This document shows positions 1 to 10,278 of a stretch of 41,706 bases of DNA, piece by piece. The translations under genes and the position numbers were made by a program. Origin of the DNA: Ensifer sp. LC11 (lineage in GTDB: Bacteria; Pseudomonadota; Alphaproteobacteria; Rhizobiales; Rhizobiaceae); NCBI RefSeq assembly GCF_001695835.1, contig NZ_MBSO01000037.1, positions 1 to 41,706 of the forward strand, read 5' to 3'. Numbering within the stretch: the first letter of the stretch is position 1; every line of letters starts with the position of its first letter. The notes beneath the pieces are model-generated. The model made no database searches, was not told the origin of the DNA, and saw only the letters and a list, made by a program, of their open reading frames with translations.

Positions 1-69
1 CGAGACCGGCGTGAGCGCAGGCCGCCACTTTTGCCACCCGGAAACCCGCCCCAACGTCAGCACCAAATC

Positions 70-104
70 CACAAAACAAAACCCGCCGAAAAATCGACGG
101 GTTT
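70..104 (-). terminator. Rho-independent terminator of clpB
   Basis: Read on the minus strand, a hairpin with arms at 79-88 and 95-104 (AAACCCG/CGGGTTT plus two inner pairs, one mismatch, six-base loop) is followed by a T-rich tail (TTTTGTTTTG). It lies about 60 bases beyond the clpB stop codon and has the normal form of an intrinsic terminator. Confidence 0.65.
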
Positions 105-116
105 GTCAGCGGTCTG

Positions 117-137
117 GGCCGCCCCAAAAGGGCGGCC
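117..137 (-). terminator. Second GC-rich hairpin after clpB
   Basis: GGCCGCCC (117-124) and GGGCGGCC (130-137) form a perfect 8-bp stem with a five-base loop 25 bases after the clpB stop. There is no T-run directly after it, so it is probably the first of two tandem hairpins whose second member (79-104) carries the T-tail; it may protect the 3' end. Confidence 0.4.
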
Positions 138-161
138 GTTGCTTTCTGCTTTTTCGCCTTG

Positions 162-2768
<2,607 letters not shown>

Positions 2769-3072
2769 GCTTTACCTCCATAGCCCGGCAGGCCCATCTC
2801 GCGGCACCCGTCGGTGTTTCAGGATCAGGCTCCCGCATTCGGCAAGCCTGTCAGTGTGGAGCGGTCCCCGCGCTTTCGCCGGATCAACGCGTCCGAAGCG
2901 AATATGGGGCACCGATTCCGGAAATTAAAGGCCCATCCGAAGCCTGCGAATGGAAATCTGCAACCGGGAAATGCGGCCGCGCTTCGGTGGAATTGCGCGG
3001 CCGCCGATCGACAGCAAGGGGCGTTGCGTTGTCAGTTCGCCACCGGCCTTTCAGCCGGTTCCGCCCACAAAT
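2769..3072. other. Intergenic region upstream of clpB
   Basis: No convincing gene is seen in these 304 bases. They hold the clpB ribosome binding site, a sigma32-like promoter (2902-2930), and two hairpins on the side nearer the oxidoreductase gene: GCGGCCGCG/CGCGGCCGC with a 14-base loop (2973-3004) and ACCGGC/GCCGGT (3042-3059). The hairpins probably separate transcription of the oxidoreductase from clpB, although neither has a T-run. Confidence 0.5.
2902..2930 (-). promoter_or_regulatory. Sigma32 (RpoH)-type promoter of clpB
   Basis: On the minus strand CTTTAA (2930-2925) is followed after 15 bases by CCCCATAT (2909-2902). This resembles the heat-shock consensus CTTGAA-N13-17-CCCCATNT, with one mismatch in the -35 box. 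The predicted start near 2895 would give a 5' leader of roughly 125 bases. The assignment is by eye and fits the known heat-shock control of clpB. Confidence 0.55.
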
Positions 3073-4101
3073 TCAGGCCGCTTCGGCCGCCTCCGGCCAC
3101 ACGGCGAACGAGGCGCCGAACTCCTCCATGCGCCGCACGTAGTAAGCCGGGTCAATCAGGACCTCGGGCAGGTAGAGGCCGGGGGTCGGCGCTTCGCCGC
3201 CCGCAAGACCGAGCATGCGTTCGACTGCCAGCGCAACACCAAGGGCGGTCAGGGGCGCCTGGCCCTCGGGGTGCACGATCTCATGGCGACGCTCGAGAGG
3301 CTGGCCATCCTGTCCGCGTCCGACGAGATCGATGACGATCTCGGTCGAAAACGCTTCGCCGCGGCGTCTGCTGGCAGATTCGCTATAGGCCAGATCCAGG
3401 CGAATGTTGCCGGCGTTGGTGCGGGCGGCAAGCGCCATGACGTCGAAGGGTGAATAGGCAACAGCGTCGAGTTCGACACCATCGACACTTCGATAACGCG
3501 CCTTGGAATCCTCGCCACCAGCCCAGTGCAGCTTGCCGTCCTTGACGGTCAAGGCCGCGGGTGCCAGGCCGGTGATGCGATTGTAATCGGCGAGTGCCGC
3601 TGGCCCACCCATATCCTGTTCGTCAAGCAATGCACCGATGCGGATCGTGTCGATCGCCTCGTAAACCTTGGTGAATTCGAGGATGGGAAAGATGGCCGCA
3701 CCGGCAAGCCAGTGGCTGGCAAGCAGAATCGGCGCCTTGTCCGGTGCGTGGATGTACTGCGCCATCTCCGGCCCAACCTCGAAGGTGCCGCTGGAGAGGC
3801 TGATATAGGGTATGCCATGACGCTGGGCATAACGCATCGAACTCAGCTTCTCGTCCTTCAAGAAGATGACGACGGCGCCGAAACGCGCCTCATCGCCGAG
3901 ACCAAGATCGGCCCGCCCCAGATCGACGCTGACGCCGATTGCACTGCCGACCTCGCGCGCGACCGCTTCGGCCTTGCCGAGATCACGGCCGCCGATGGCG
4001 ATCGGCAGAGTGGGATGCAGCCGGCGGATGATCTTCGCTGCCTGTGTGCCGACGACACCGGAACCGCCGATGATCAAAACAGGCTGAAACTTGCTCGACA
4101 T
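3073..4101 (-). CDS. Saccharopine dehydrogenase-like NAD(P)-binding oxidoreductase
   Basis: A 342-residue protein with an N-terminal Rossmann fold: a hydrophobic strand followed by GGSGVVG at residues 12-18, then the basic GGRD motif after the second strand. The overall layout is that of the saccharopine-dehydrogenase-like NADP-binding family, but the substrate cannot be read from sequence. It is unlikely to be a true lysine-pathway enzyme because no lysine genes accompany it. The ATG has AGGAG eight bases upstream. It is divergent from a TetR regulator across a 130-base gap holding a palindromic operator, so it is probably the regulated target, perhaps induced by a small hydrophobic compound. 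GC-rich hairpins follow its stop codon. Confidence 0.75.
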   Translation of the reverse strand: MSSKFQPVLIIGGSGVVGTQAAKIIRRLHPTLPIAIGGRDLGKAEAVAREVGSAIGVSVDLGRADLGLGDEARFGAVVIFLKDEKLSSMRYAQRHGIPYISLSSGTFEVGPEMAQYIHAPDKAPILLASHWLAGAAIFPILEFTKVYEAIDTIRIGALLDEQDMGGPAALADYNRITGLAPAALTVKDGKLHWAGGEDSKARYRSVDGVELDAVAYSPFDVMALAARTNAGNIRLDLAYSESASRRRGEAFSTEIVIDLVGRGQDGQPLERRHEIVHPEGQAPLTALGVALAVERMLGLAGGEAPTPGLYLPEVLIDPAYYVRRMEEFGASFAVWPEAAEAA

Positions 4102-4141
4102 CTTCTTATCTCCTAGACGAAAGGTGTCCGGCCGATTGCCG

Positions 4142-4163
4142 AACTTACCAATAGTAAGTTACT
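4142..4163. promoter_or_regulatory. Palindromic operator between TetR and oxidoreductase genes
   Basis: AACTTAC (4142-4148) and GTAAGTT (4154-4160) form a perfect 7-bp inverted repeat around a five-base centre. A second palindrome AGTAAGTTACT (4153-4163) overlaps the right arm, and a degenerate copy (ATAAGTT at 4172-4178) follows. Such TTAC-N5-GTAA sites are typical of TetR-family operators. It lies 40 bases upstream of the oxidoreductase start and 70 bases upstream of the TetR gene, so it could control both. Confidence 0.6.
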
Positions 4164-4231
4164 ATCAGTAGATAAGTTGCCGACCATCGTTTTCAAGAGG
4201 CCGCGCCGACGCGAAAAGAGGAATGCGACCG

Positions 4232-4816
4232 ATGGCACCGACGAAAAGCCGAAAGCTCACCAAGCCGGAACGACGTGCTCAACTGATCGGAACCGCCAAG
4301 GAGATCTTGCGCGAAAGCGGCGCCGACGCGCTCACACTTGGACACCTCGCCGAGCGGGCCGGTGTCAGCAAGCCGATCGCCTATGAGCATTTCGGCACAC
4401 GGGAAGGCTTGCTGATCGCATTGTCCCAGGAGATCGAGGACCGACACGCAGCGAAACTGAAGGCAGCACTCGCTGGGGCAGCAAAAAAACTCGACACGGT
4501 CGCAAGCATCATCAGTTCCGTCTACATCGACTGCGCCGTCGAAAGCGGTGAGGAATGGCAGGCGATTTCCGGCGCTCTTCGCGGCAATGCCGACATGATT
4601 GCCACGCAGCAGCGGCAGGCCGACGATTATGTTGACATGGTCCAAGGGGCACTTGGCTCCTTTTCGAAGGTCTCCGATGACGATTTGCGTCTGCGCTGTG
4701 CCGGCATTGCCGGAGCCGCCGAGGCGATCGGCCGCGAACTGATCCGCGGCAGGACCAACGAAACCGCCGCCGCTGCCAATCTTGCGGCGTTGATAGTCGA
4801 CAGCGTCCACGATTGA
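4232..4816 (+). CDS. TetR-family transcriptional regulator
   Basis: A 194-residue regulator. The N-terminal 60 residues form a TetR DNA-binding domain: a first helix (ERRAQLIGTAKEIL), then the helix-turn-helix with TLGHLAERAGVSKPIAYEHFGTREGL, in which the YEHFG motif is diagnostic. The C-terminal ligand domain is helical and not assignable to a ligand. I chose the ATG at 4232 rather than the in-frame ATG at 4223 because AGAGGA ends ten bases before 4232 but abuts 4223. It faces the saccharopine-dehydrogenase-like gene across a palindromic operator; autorepression and repression of that gene are inferred from this arrangement. Confidence 0.88.
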   Translation: MAPTKSRKLTKPERRAQLIGTAKEILRESGADALTLGHLAERAGVSKPIAYEHFGTREGLLIALSQEIEDRHAAKLKAALAGAAKKLDTVASIISSVYIDCAVESGEEWQAISGALRGNADMIATQQRQADDYVDMVQGALGSFSKVSDDDLRLRCAGIAGAAEAIGRELIRGRTNETAAAANLAALIVDSVHD

Positions 4817-4840
4817 GGGTCGAAAACCCGACAAAGAAAA

Positions 4841-4862
4841 ACCCGGCCGCGAAGGGCCGGGT
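4841..4862. terminator. Bidirectional terminator between TetR and DUF4167 genes
   Basis: ACCCGGCC (4841-4848) and GGCCGGGT (4855-4862) form an 8-bp GC-rich stem with a six-base loop. On the minus strand it is followed by TTTTTCTTTG, a good T-run, so it mainly ends the DUF4167 transcript; on the plus strand it follows the TetR stop codon by 24 bases. Confidence 0.75.
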
Positions 4863-4901
4863 CTTGATGCCTGTCTGAGACGGGCGATATAGCGAGTTTG
4901 T

Positions 4902-5564
4902 TTACTCCGAGGCGGCGAGAGCCGGCGCTTCCGGAGCAGCGTCATCCGAAGGCTGAGCATCGTCGGCCGCACCTTCCTGTGCGCTGCGGCGCGGACGGCG
5001 CGGACGGGGGGCGTTGCGGCGGCGCGACGCGGCACGGCCAGAGGCGGCCGGTGCTTCCTCTTCCATTGCCACTTCCGCCGGCGTGCCCTCGATCACCGGC
5101 TGCGGGCCCGTACCGTCGATAACGACCGGCTGCGGCTCGGCAGCTGGTGCCGGCGCTGCGACCATGGGAACCGGCATATCGTCGGCATAGCCCTGATCCA
5201 GATCATCCTGGTCCTGCTCGTTCGCGTCATGACCGCGGAAGTCCTGACGGTCGTCGCGCTGGAACCGATCCTGCATCTGCGCCTGCGCAGCGGCGATGAT
5301 GCGGTTGTAGTGTTCGGCATGCTGCAGGTAGTTTTCTGCCATAACCCGGTCGCCGGAGCTCTGGGCATCGCGCGCAAGCGCTGCGTATTTCTCGGCGATG
5401 TGCTGGGCAGTGCCGCGAATCTTCACGTCCGGGCCGGAGCTGTCATAGGTCCGCGTCAGCGGATTCGAGCCCTTGCGGTTATGGTTGCTTCCGTTGTTAT
5501 TGTTGTTGTTATTATTGTTGTTATTCCGCCCGCGGCCGCGCTTGTTTTGCTGTCCTGGCCTCAT
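4902..5564 (-). CDS. DUF4167 protein with poly-asparagine tract
   Basis: A 220-residue, largely disordered protein. It starts with a basic stretch (about 1-13), then eleven consecutive Asn residues (14-24), then a conserved alpha-helical segment at about 35-105 (RTYDSSGPDVKIRGTAQHIA onward) that is the DUF4167 domain, known mainly from Rhizobiales. The rest is Gln/Asp- and then Ala/Pro/Glu-rich, ending in an Arg-rich patch (SRRRNAPRPRRPRR) and an acidic tail. The Asn codons are mixed AAT and AAC. Basic ends and low complexity suggest nucleic-acid or ribosome association, but no function is established here. It sits before prmC-prfA, and its leader carries a strong hairpin. Confidence 0.88.
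   Translation of the reverse strand: MRPGQQNKRGRGRNNNNNNNNNNNGSNHNRKGSNPLTRTYDSSGPDVKIRGTAQHIAEKYAALARDAQSSGDRVMAENYLQHAEHYNRIIAAAQAQMQDRFQRDDRQDFRGHDANEQDQDDLDQGYADDMPVPMVAAPAPAAEPQPVVIDGTGPQPVIEGTPAEVAMEEEAPAASGRAASRRRNAPRPRRPRRSAQEGAADDAQPSDDAAPEAPALAASE
5491..5525 (-). repeat. Trinucleotide AAY repeat encoding eleven Asn
   Basis: Eleven AAT/AAC codons in a row form an imperfect trinucleotide microsatellite inside the DUF4167 gene. Length changes by slippage would keep the frame and alter only the Asn tract. Confidence 0.9.
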
Positions 5565-5648
5565 AGTACATTCACCCGAATTCTCTTGATAATGATGATC
5601 ATGTGGTTTCGTCTTCCGGCCGGATCCGTTCGCGCCCGGCAGAACGCT

Positions 5649-5672
5649 CGCTGTTGTGCTCGCACAACAGCG
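5649..5672 (-). promoter_or_regulatory. Strong hairpin in the DUF4167 leader
   Basis: CGCTGTTGTGC (5649-5659) and GCACAACAGCG (5662-5672) are perfect inverted repeats separated by two bases; the RNA would form a stem of nine or more pairs. It lies 85 bases upstream of the DUF4167 start. It could be a leader structure, a protein-binding palindrome or the end of an unseen transcript. Confidence 0.45.
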
Positions 5673-5812
5673 GCTTCGGCGCCGACTGACGTCAAATTAA
5701 CAGGTACCCGCACAAGGCACTTGTTGAACCCTAGCAACTCTTTCTTGAGAGCAATCCCCGTGGCCAGGTCATACCGGAACGAATCTTAGGTCCATGACCT
5801 TCTGCCCAGTGC

Positions 5813-5873
5813 GCGGGCAAACTAGCCCGCTTCCTCTGGGATTCCAAGCCCTTTCTTTGCCTCTGCAAGAAAG
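5813..5873 (-). terminator. Possible hairpins ending prmC transcription
   Basis: Two hairpins lie within 90 bases after the prmC stop codon: CTTTCTT/AAGAAAG (5851-5873) and GCGGGC/GCCCGC (5813-5830). Neither has a clear T-run on the minus strand, so the call is tentative. Confidence 0.3.
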
Positions 5874-5897
5874 AAGATGCGCCAGTGCAGCATTTTT

Positions 5898-6767
5898 TCA
5901 ACGGTTTGTGTCGCGTTCGAAGATCAGGACCCGATCGTTGCCGCCGAGATCCTTCGCTTCTTCACGCAGACGGAAATTCTCGGCGCCAAATAACGCCGTC
6001 ACCGCCTCTTTCTGGTCGAAACCGATTTCCAAGCCTATCACGCCGTTTGTCTCAAGATGATGACCAGCCTGAGAAGCGATGGCGCGATAGGCATCTAGCC
6101 CATCATCTCCGCCATCGAGCGCGGCGGCCGGATCGTGAAGTCTCACCTCCGGCTCAAGCTCATCAACGACACTGGACCGGATATACGGCGGATTTGAGAC
6201 GATGATGTCGTAGCGCCCATCCACTGCCTCATACCAGTTGCTCAGAAGTGGTCGGAAGCGATCCGCCAGACCGAGAGCGACCGCGTTTGCTGTCGCGGTC
6301 GACAGCGCGTCCTTGGATATATCGGTAGCCGTGCCCCGGGCTTCAAGGATCTGCGAAAGCAGCGCCAGACAAATCGCCCCGGTGCCGGTCCCAAGGTCGA
6401 TGATCTCGCAGCTTCCCTTTCGGGTCACCACCTCGCGCAAATAGGGGAGCATGCGATCGACGAGTGTCTCGGTGTCCGGCCGCGGCTCCAGCGTTTCCTT
6501 CGAAAGCTTGAGGGGCAGACCAAAGAACTCGCGTTCACCGAGAATACGATACACTGGCTCGCGTGCCAGCCGACGCGCGACCGCTGCGCGAATCCTTGAA
6601 GCGTCCTCATCCGAAACCGGGTCCCTGCCGCGGGACACGACCGCACTCAGCGACATGTCGAGCAGGCCCGAGATCAGATGCCGGACGTCGAGGGCCGCAT
6701 GCTCGATGCCGCCCGCCTGCAGGCGGTCGCGACTTTCGGCAACGAGGCTCGCTAGCGTCTCGGCCAT
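5898..6767 (-). CDS. prmC: Release factor glutamine methyltransferase PrmC (HemK)
   Basis: A 289-residue enzyme that uses S-adenosylmethionine to methylate the Gln of the GGQ motif in release factors RF1 and RF2, which raises termination efficiency. It has the family's N-terminal helical domain (about 1-95), the SAM-binding motif IDLGTGTGAICLALL near residue 122, and the substrate-binding NPPY motif (VSNPPYI, near 191) that recognises the Gln side chain. Length is normal. The ATG lies three bases after the stop of prfA, which encodes its substrate, so the two are co-transcribed. The identification is firm. Confidence 0.95.
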   Translation of the reverse strand: MAETLASLVAESRDRLQAGGIEHAALDVRHLISGLLDMSLSAVVSRGRDPVSDEDASRIRAAVARRLAREPVYRILGEREFFGLPLKLSKETLEPRPDTETLVDRMLPYLREVVTRKGSCEIIDLGTGTGAICLALLSQILEARGTATDISKDALSTATANAVALGLADRFRPLLSNWYEAVDGRYDIIVSNPPYIRSSVVDELEPEVRLHDPAAALDGGDDGLDAYRAIASQAGHHLETNGVIGLEIGFDQKEAVTALFGAENFRLREEAKDLGGNDRVLIFERDTNR

Positions 6768-6770
6768 GGC

Positions 6771-7853
6771 TTAGCCCCGCTGTTCGCCGAGTTGTGCCAA
6801 CTGGCTCGCCTGGTAATCGGCAAGCAGCGCATCGACGACCTCGTCGATCTCACCCATCATCATCCGGTCGAGTTTGTAGAGCGTCAGGTTGATGCGATGG
6901 TCGGTGAGGCGTCCCTGCGGAAAATTATAGGTGCGGATGCGCTCGGAGCGGTCACCGGACCCCACCTGGCTCTTGCGGTCGGCCGAGCGTTCGCTGTCGG
7001 CGCGCTGGCGCTCCATGTCGTAGAGGCGCGAACGCAGGACCTGCATCGCCTTCGCGCGGTTCTGGTGCTGCGACTTTTCCGAACTGGTGACGACAAGCCC
7101 GGTCGGTAGGTGGGTGATGCGCACGGCAGAATCGGTCGTGTTGACGTGCTGACCGCCGGCGCCCGACGAGCGCATCGTGTCGATGCGGATATCCTCGGGC
7201 CGGATCTCGATGTCGATGTCTTCGGCCTCGGGCAACACTGCAACAGTTGCCGCCGAGGTGTGAATGCGGCCGCTTGCTTCGGTTTCCGGCACGCGCTGGA
7301 CGCGATGGACACCGGATTCGAATTTCAGGCGCGAAAACACGCCGCGCCCCGAAACCGTCGCGATAATTTCCTTGAAGCCGCCGGCCTCGCCATCGCTTGC
7401 CGAAAGCACCTCGACGCGCCAGCCCTTTCCGGCTGCATAGCGCTCGTACATGCGAAAGAGGTCACCGGCAAAGAGCGCGGCTTCCGATCCGCCGGTGCCG
7501 GCGCGAATTTCGAGGATCGCACTTTTTTCGTCGGCAGCATCCTTCGGCAGGAGCAGGATCTGGATCTCCTGCTCGAGCACTTCGATTGCCGCCTCGACCT
7601 CGGGCTTCTCCATCTCGGCGAGATCGCGCATCTCCCGGTCGGTCGATTTGTCCGAGAGCATGGCGGTGATATCGGCAAGCTCAGTCGTCGCCTTCTCATA
7701 GGCGCGGATCTTCGTCACGACCGGCTGCAGCTCGGAATATTCCGAGGCGAGTTTGACATAGACGTCCGCGGCCGGGCCGGCGGACATACGAGCCTCGATC
7801 TCGCCGAACCGCCGTTCCAGTTCGCGCATCTTTTCAACGGGAAGCTTTGCCAA
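6771..7853 (-). CDS. prfA: Peptide chain release factor 1
   Basis: A 360-residue class-I release factor that reads UAA and UAG and triggers peptide release. The codon-recognition loop carries a PET tripeptide (in [13 protein letters not shown], the position of the PxT motif of RF1), and the catalytic GGQ lies in [17 protein letters not shown] near residue 231. RF2 would have SPF instead of PxT. Translation appears to start at a TTG (7853-7851), with GGAG six bases upstream; the next ATG is inside the conserved N-terminal helix, so TTG is preferred. It is directly followed by prmC. Identification is firm. Confidence 0.96.
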   Translation of the reverse strand: MAKLPVEKMRELERRFGEIEARMSAGPAADVYVKLASEYSELQPVVTKIRAYEKATTELADITAMLSDKSTDREMRDLAEMEKPEVEAAIEVLEQEIQILLLPKDAADEKSAILEIRAGTGGSEAALFAGDLFRMYERYAAGKGWRVEVLSASDGEAGGFKEIIATVSGRGVFSRLKFESGVHRVQRVPETEASGRIHTSAATVAVLPEAEDIDIEIRPEDIRIDTMRSSGAGGQHVNTTDSAVRITHLPTGLVVTSSEKSQHQNRAKAMQVLRSRLYDMERQRADSERSADRKSQVGSGDRSERIRTYNFPQGRLTDHRINLTLYKLDRMMMGEIDEVVDALLADYQASQLAQLGEQRG

Positions 7854-7924
7854 GTGTCACTCCAAATGCGCTTCTCCCCGCCCGGATCGCAGTCCGCGCG
7901 AGGCTCACGACGCTTCAAATCAGT

Positions 7925-10192
7925 CTAAACCGGGATGCCGTTTTCCGCAGCGAAATCGACCAGCATCTGGCGGATGGGCGTCTGGTCGCGGGTATCGTCC
8001 AGCGCCGTGTTGAGCACGGCACCAAGCTTGCCGGCGTCGAGCCCCAGAAGCATTGCCTTGATCGGTCCGACGGCCGTTGGCGACATCGAGACCGAACGGA
8101 AGCCAAGGCCGAGCAGTGCCATGGCCGAAAGCGGCTTGCTCGCCATCTCGCCGCAGAGCGTCACCGGTGTGTCGTGCCTCTCGCCGGCGCGCACGATGTC
8201 GCGCAGGATCCTGAGGAATGGCCGCCCGAGCACGTCGAAGCGATCGGAGACGCGGGCATTGCCGCGGTCGACCGCCATCGCGAACTGGAACAGGTCGTTG
8301 GAACCGACGGAGACGAAATCCACCTCGGTCATCAGTTCGTCGAGCTGCCAGAGCAGCGCCGGCACTTCCAGCATCGCGCCAAATTGAAGCTTGCGCGGCA
8401 ATTGTTCGCCAAGCTTCGACTGCCGCTCGATTTCCTTCTGCAGCAGATCACGCGCTATTCTGAGCTCGGAGACCTCCGTGACCATCGGCAGCATCAGCTT
8501 CAGCTCGGCACCCGCCGCCGCGCGCAGCATCGCGCGCAGCTGCGTGCGCAAGAGCCCGGGCCGGTCGAGCGAAAGCCGGATCGCCCGCCAGCCAAGCGCC
8601 GGATTTTCCTCTTCCGCCGCGCGGAAATAGGGAACGACCTTGTCGCCGCCGATATCGAGCGTGCGGAACGTCACGGGCTTGCCGCCCGTCTGCTTCAGCA
8701 CGTTGCGGTAGAAGGCTTCCTGCTCCTCCGCCTTCGGCATGGTCGAGGCGATCATGAACTGGAGCTCGGTACGGAAGAGGCCGATGCCTTCCGCGCCCGC
8801 TTCGTTCAAATGCGGCAGATCGACAAGCAGACCGGCATTCATCTGCAGCGTGATGCGCTTGCCGTCCCTCGTCAGTGGCTCGACGTCCTTCAGCGCGCGG
8901 AACTGCGCCTGGCGCCGCGCCCGGAATCGGACCTTTTCCTCATACGCCCGTTGCAGGTCGCCGAGCGGACGCAGGTGCACCTTGGCATCATCACCATCGA
9001 TGATGATCGCGTCACGATTTTCGGCAAGCGCCACCGCGCCGGTCGCCTGACCTATGACCGGAATACCCATGGCGCGGGCGACGATCACCACGTGGCTGGT
9101 GACGGCGCCCTCTTCGAGCACGAGGCCGCGCACATTCTCGCGCGGATAGTCGAGCAATTCGGCAGCGCCCATGGCGCGTGCAACGATCACCGCGTCGGTC
9201 GGGAAGTCGCTGGCCGACAGCTTGGCGCCGTAGCCGGAAAGCTGACGCAGCAGGCGATTGGCGAGATCGTCGAAATCGTGCATGCGCTCGCGCAAATACG
9301 GATCCGTCAGGCGGATCATCCGTGCCTTGGTCTCGCTCTGCACGCGCTCGACCGCCGCTTCCGCCGTCAGGCCGTTGCGGATCGCCTCTTCGAGCTTGCG
9401 CACCCAGCCGCGGTCATGCGCGAACATGCGGTAGGTCTCGAGCACCGCCCGGTGCTCGCCCTCCATCGACACTTCGCGGCGCGACAGCATGTCATCGATC
9501 GAGATGCGCAGCGACCCGAGCGCCTCGGCGAGGCGCTGCAGTTCCTGGTCGGTGTCTTCGTTCAGGAGGTTGGTGACGACGATCCTTGGCTCGTGCAGCA
9601 CGACATAACCAAGGCCAATGCCTTCGCCATAGCTGTTGCCGTCGATCGAGACGGGACGCGACAGGTCGAGTTCGAGGCCCGGCTTGGTGATCTTCTTCAG
9701 CTCGCCGGTCGCCACCATCTCGGCGAGAACCATGGCAGTCGTCTCGAGCGCCTCGACCTCGTCTTCGCGATAGTTGCGCATCGCCTTGTTCTGGACGACG
9801 AGAACGCCGAGCGCGCGGCCAGTGCGCAGGATCGGCACGCCTAGGAAGGAATGGTAGATCTCTTCGCCGGTTTCCGGCAGGTAGGTAAAGGCTGGATGCG
9901 ACTGGGCATCAGAGAGATTGAGAGGTCGTGCCGAAGCGGCAATCGTGCCGACGAGGCCCTGCCCCATCTTCAATTGCGCCAGGTGGACGGCGGCCTTGTT
10001 CAGACCTTCCGTCGCGTAGAGTTCGAGTACGCCGTCGGAGCGCAGCACATAGACCGAACACACTTCCGCGACCATATTCTGCGCGATCTGGCGCACAATA
10101 CGGTCAAGGCGCTCCTGCGGCTCCAGCGGTTCCGCCATCAACTCGCGCAACCGCTTGAGGAGAACGCGCGGACCTGCGGAAAGGTCTCTCAT
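7925..10192 (-). CDS. ptsP: GAF-domain enzyme I of the nitrogen PTS
   Basis: A 755-residue phosphoenolpyruvate-protein phosphotransferase, the first enzyme of the nitrogen-related PTS. It takes phosphate from PEP and passes it to NPr and then EIIA-Ntr, a regulatory chain responding to nitrogen and carbon status. An N-terminal GAF domain spans about 18-165. The central phosphohistidine domain has its active His in GAVTSHVVIVARAMG near residue 366. A C-terminal PEP-binding TIM barrel follows (FRTEL and GSNDLFQFAMAVDR motifs). The GAF domain separates it from carbohydrate-type PtsI and from the PtsI-HPr-EIIA fusions. It lies between lysC and prfA, the common rhizobial order. GGGAG precedes the ATG by ten bases. 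Confidence 0.95.
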   Translation of the reverse strand: MRDLSAGPRVLLKRLRELMAEPLEPQERLDRIVRQIAQNMVAEVCSVYVLRSDGVLELYATEGLNKAAVHLAQLKMGQGLVGTIAASARPLNLSDAQSHPAFTYLPETGEEIYHSFLGVPILRTGRALGVLVVQNKAMRNYREDEVEALETTAMVLAEMVATGELKKITKPGLELDLSRPVSIDGNSYGEGIGLGYVVLHEPRIVVTNLLNEDTDQELQRLAEALGSLRISIDDMLSRREVSMEGEHRAVLETYRMFAHDRGWVRKLEEAIRNGLTAEAAVERVQSETKARMIRLTDPYLRERMHDFDDLANRLLRQLSGYGAKLSASDFPTDAVIVARAMGAAELLDYPRENVRGLVLEEGAVTSHVVIVARAMGIPVIGQATGAVALAENRDAIIIDGDDAKVHLRPLGDLQRAYEEKVRFRARRQAQFRALKDVEPLTRDGKRITLQMNAGLLVDLPHLNEAGAEGIGLFRTELQFMIASTMPKAEEQEAFYRNVLKQTGGKPVTFRTLDIGGDKVVPYFRAAEEENPALGWRAIRLSLDRPGLLRTQLRAMLRAAAGAELKLMLPMVTEVSELRIARDLLQKEIERQSKLGEQLPRKLQFGAMLEVPALLWQLDELMTEVDFVSVGSNDLFQFAMAVDRGNARVSDRFDVLGRPFLRILRDIVRAGERHDTPVTLCGEMASKPLSAMALLGLGFRSVSMSPTAVGPIKAMLLGLDAGKLGAVLNTALDDTRDQTPIRQMLVDFAAENGIPV

Positions 10193-10278
10193 CGCGTAGG
10201 GTCTCCCGAAATAGAGTACACGACGGCAACGGGAGGCGCAGCGAAACCGCTGCGAATCCCAAATCAGTCGCCTGTCGA

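Larger units (their letters stand above)
5565..5897. other. Intergenic region between prmC and DUF4167 genes
   Basis: No supportable gene is present in these 333 bases. They hold the DUF4167 leader with a strong near-perfect palindrome (5649-5672) and, next to prmC, two weaker hairpins: GCGGGC/GCCCGC (5813-5830) and CTTTCTT/AAGAAAG (5851-5873), which may end prmC transcription. Confidence 0.5.

Noticed and set aside
5794-6060. Small plus-strand frame after prmC
   Set aside because: Most of it is antisense to prmC and no RBS or family is visible.
7847-9844. Long 665-codon frame antisense to ptsP
   Set aside because: Composition rich in His, Arg and Gln typical of shadow frames; ptsP on the other strand is unambiguous.
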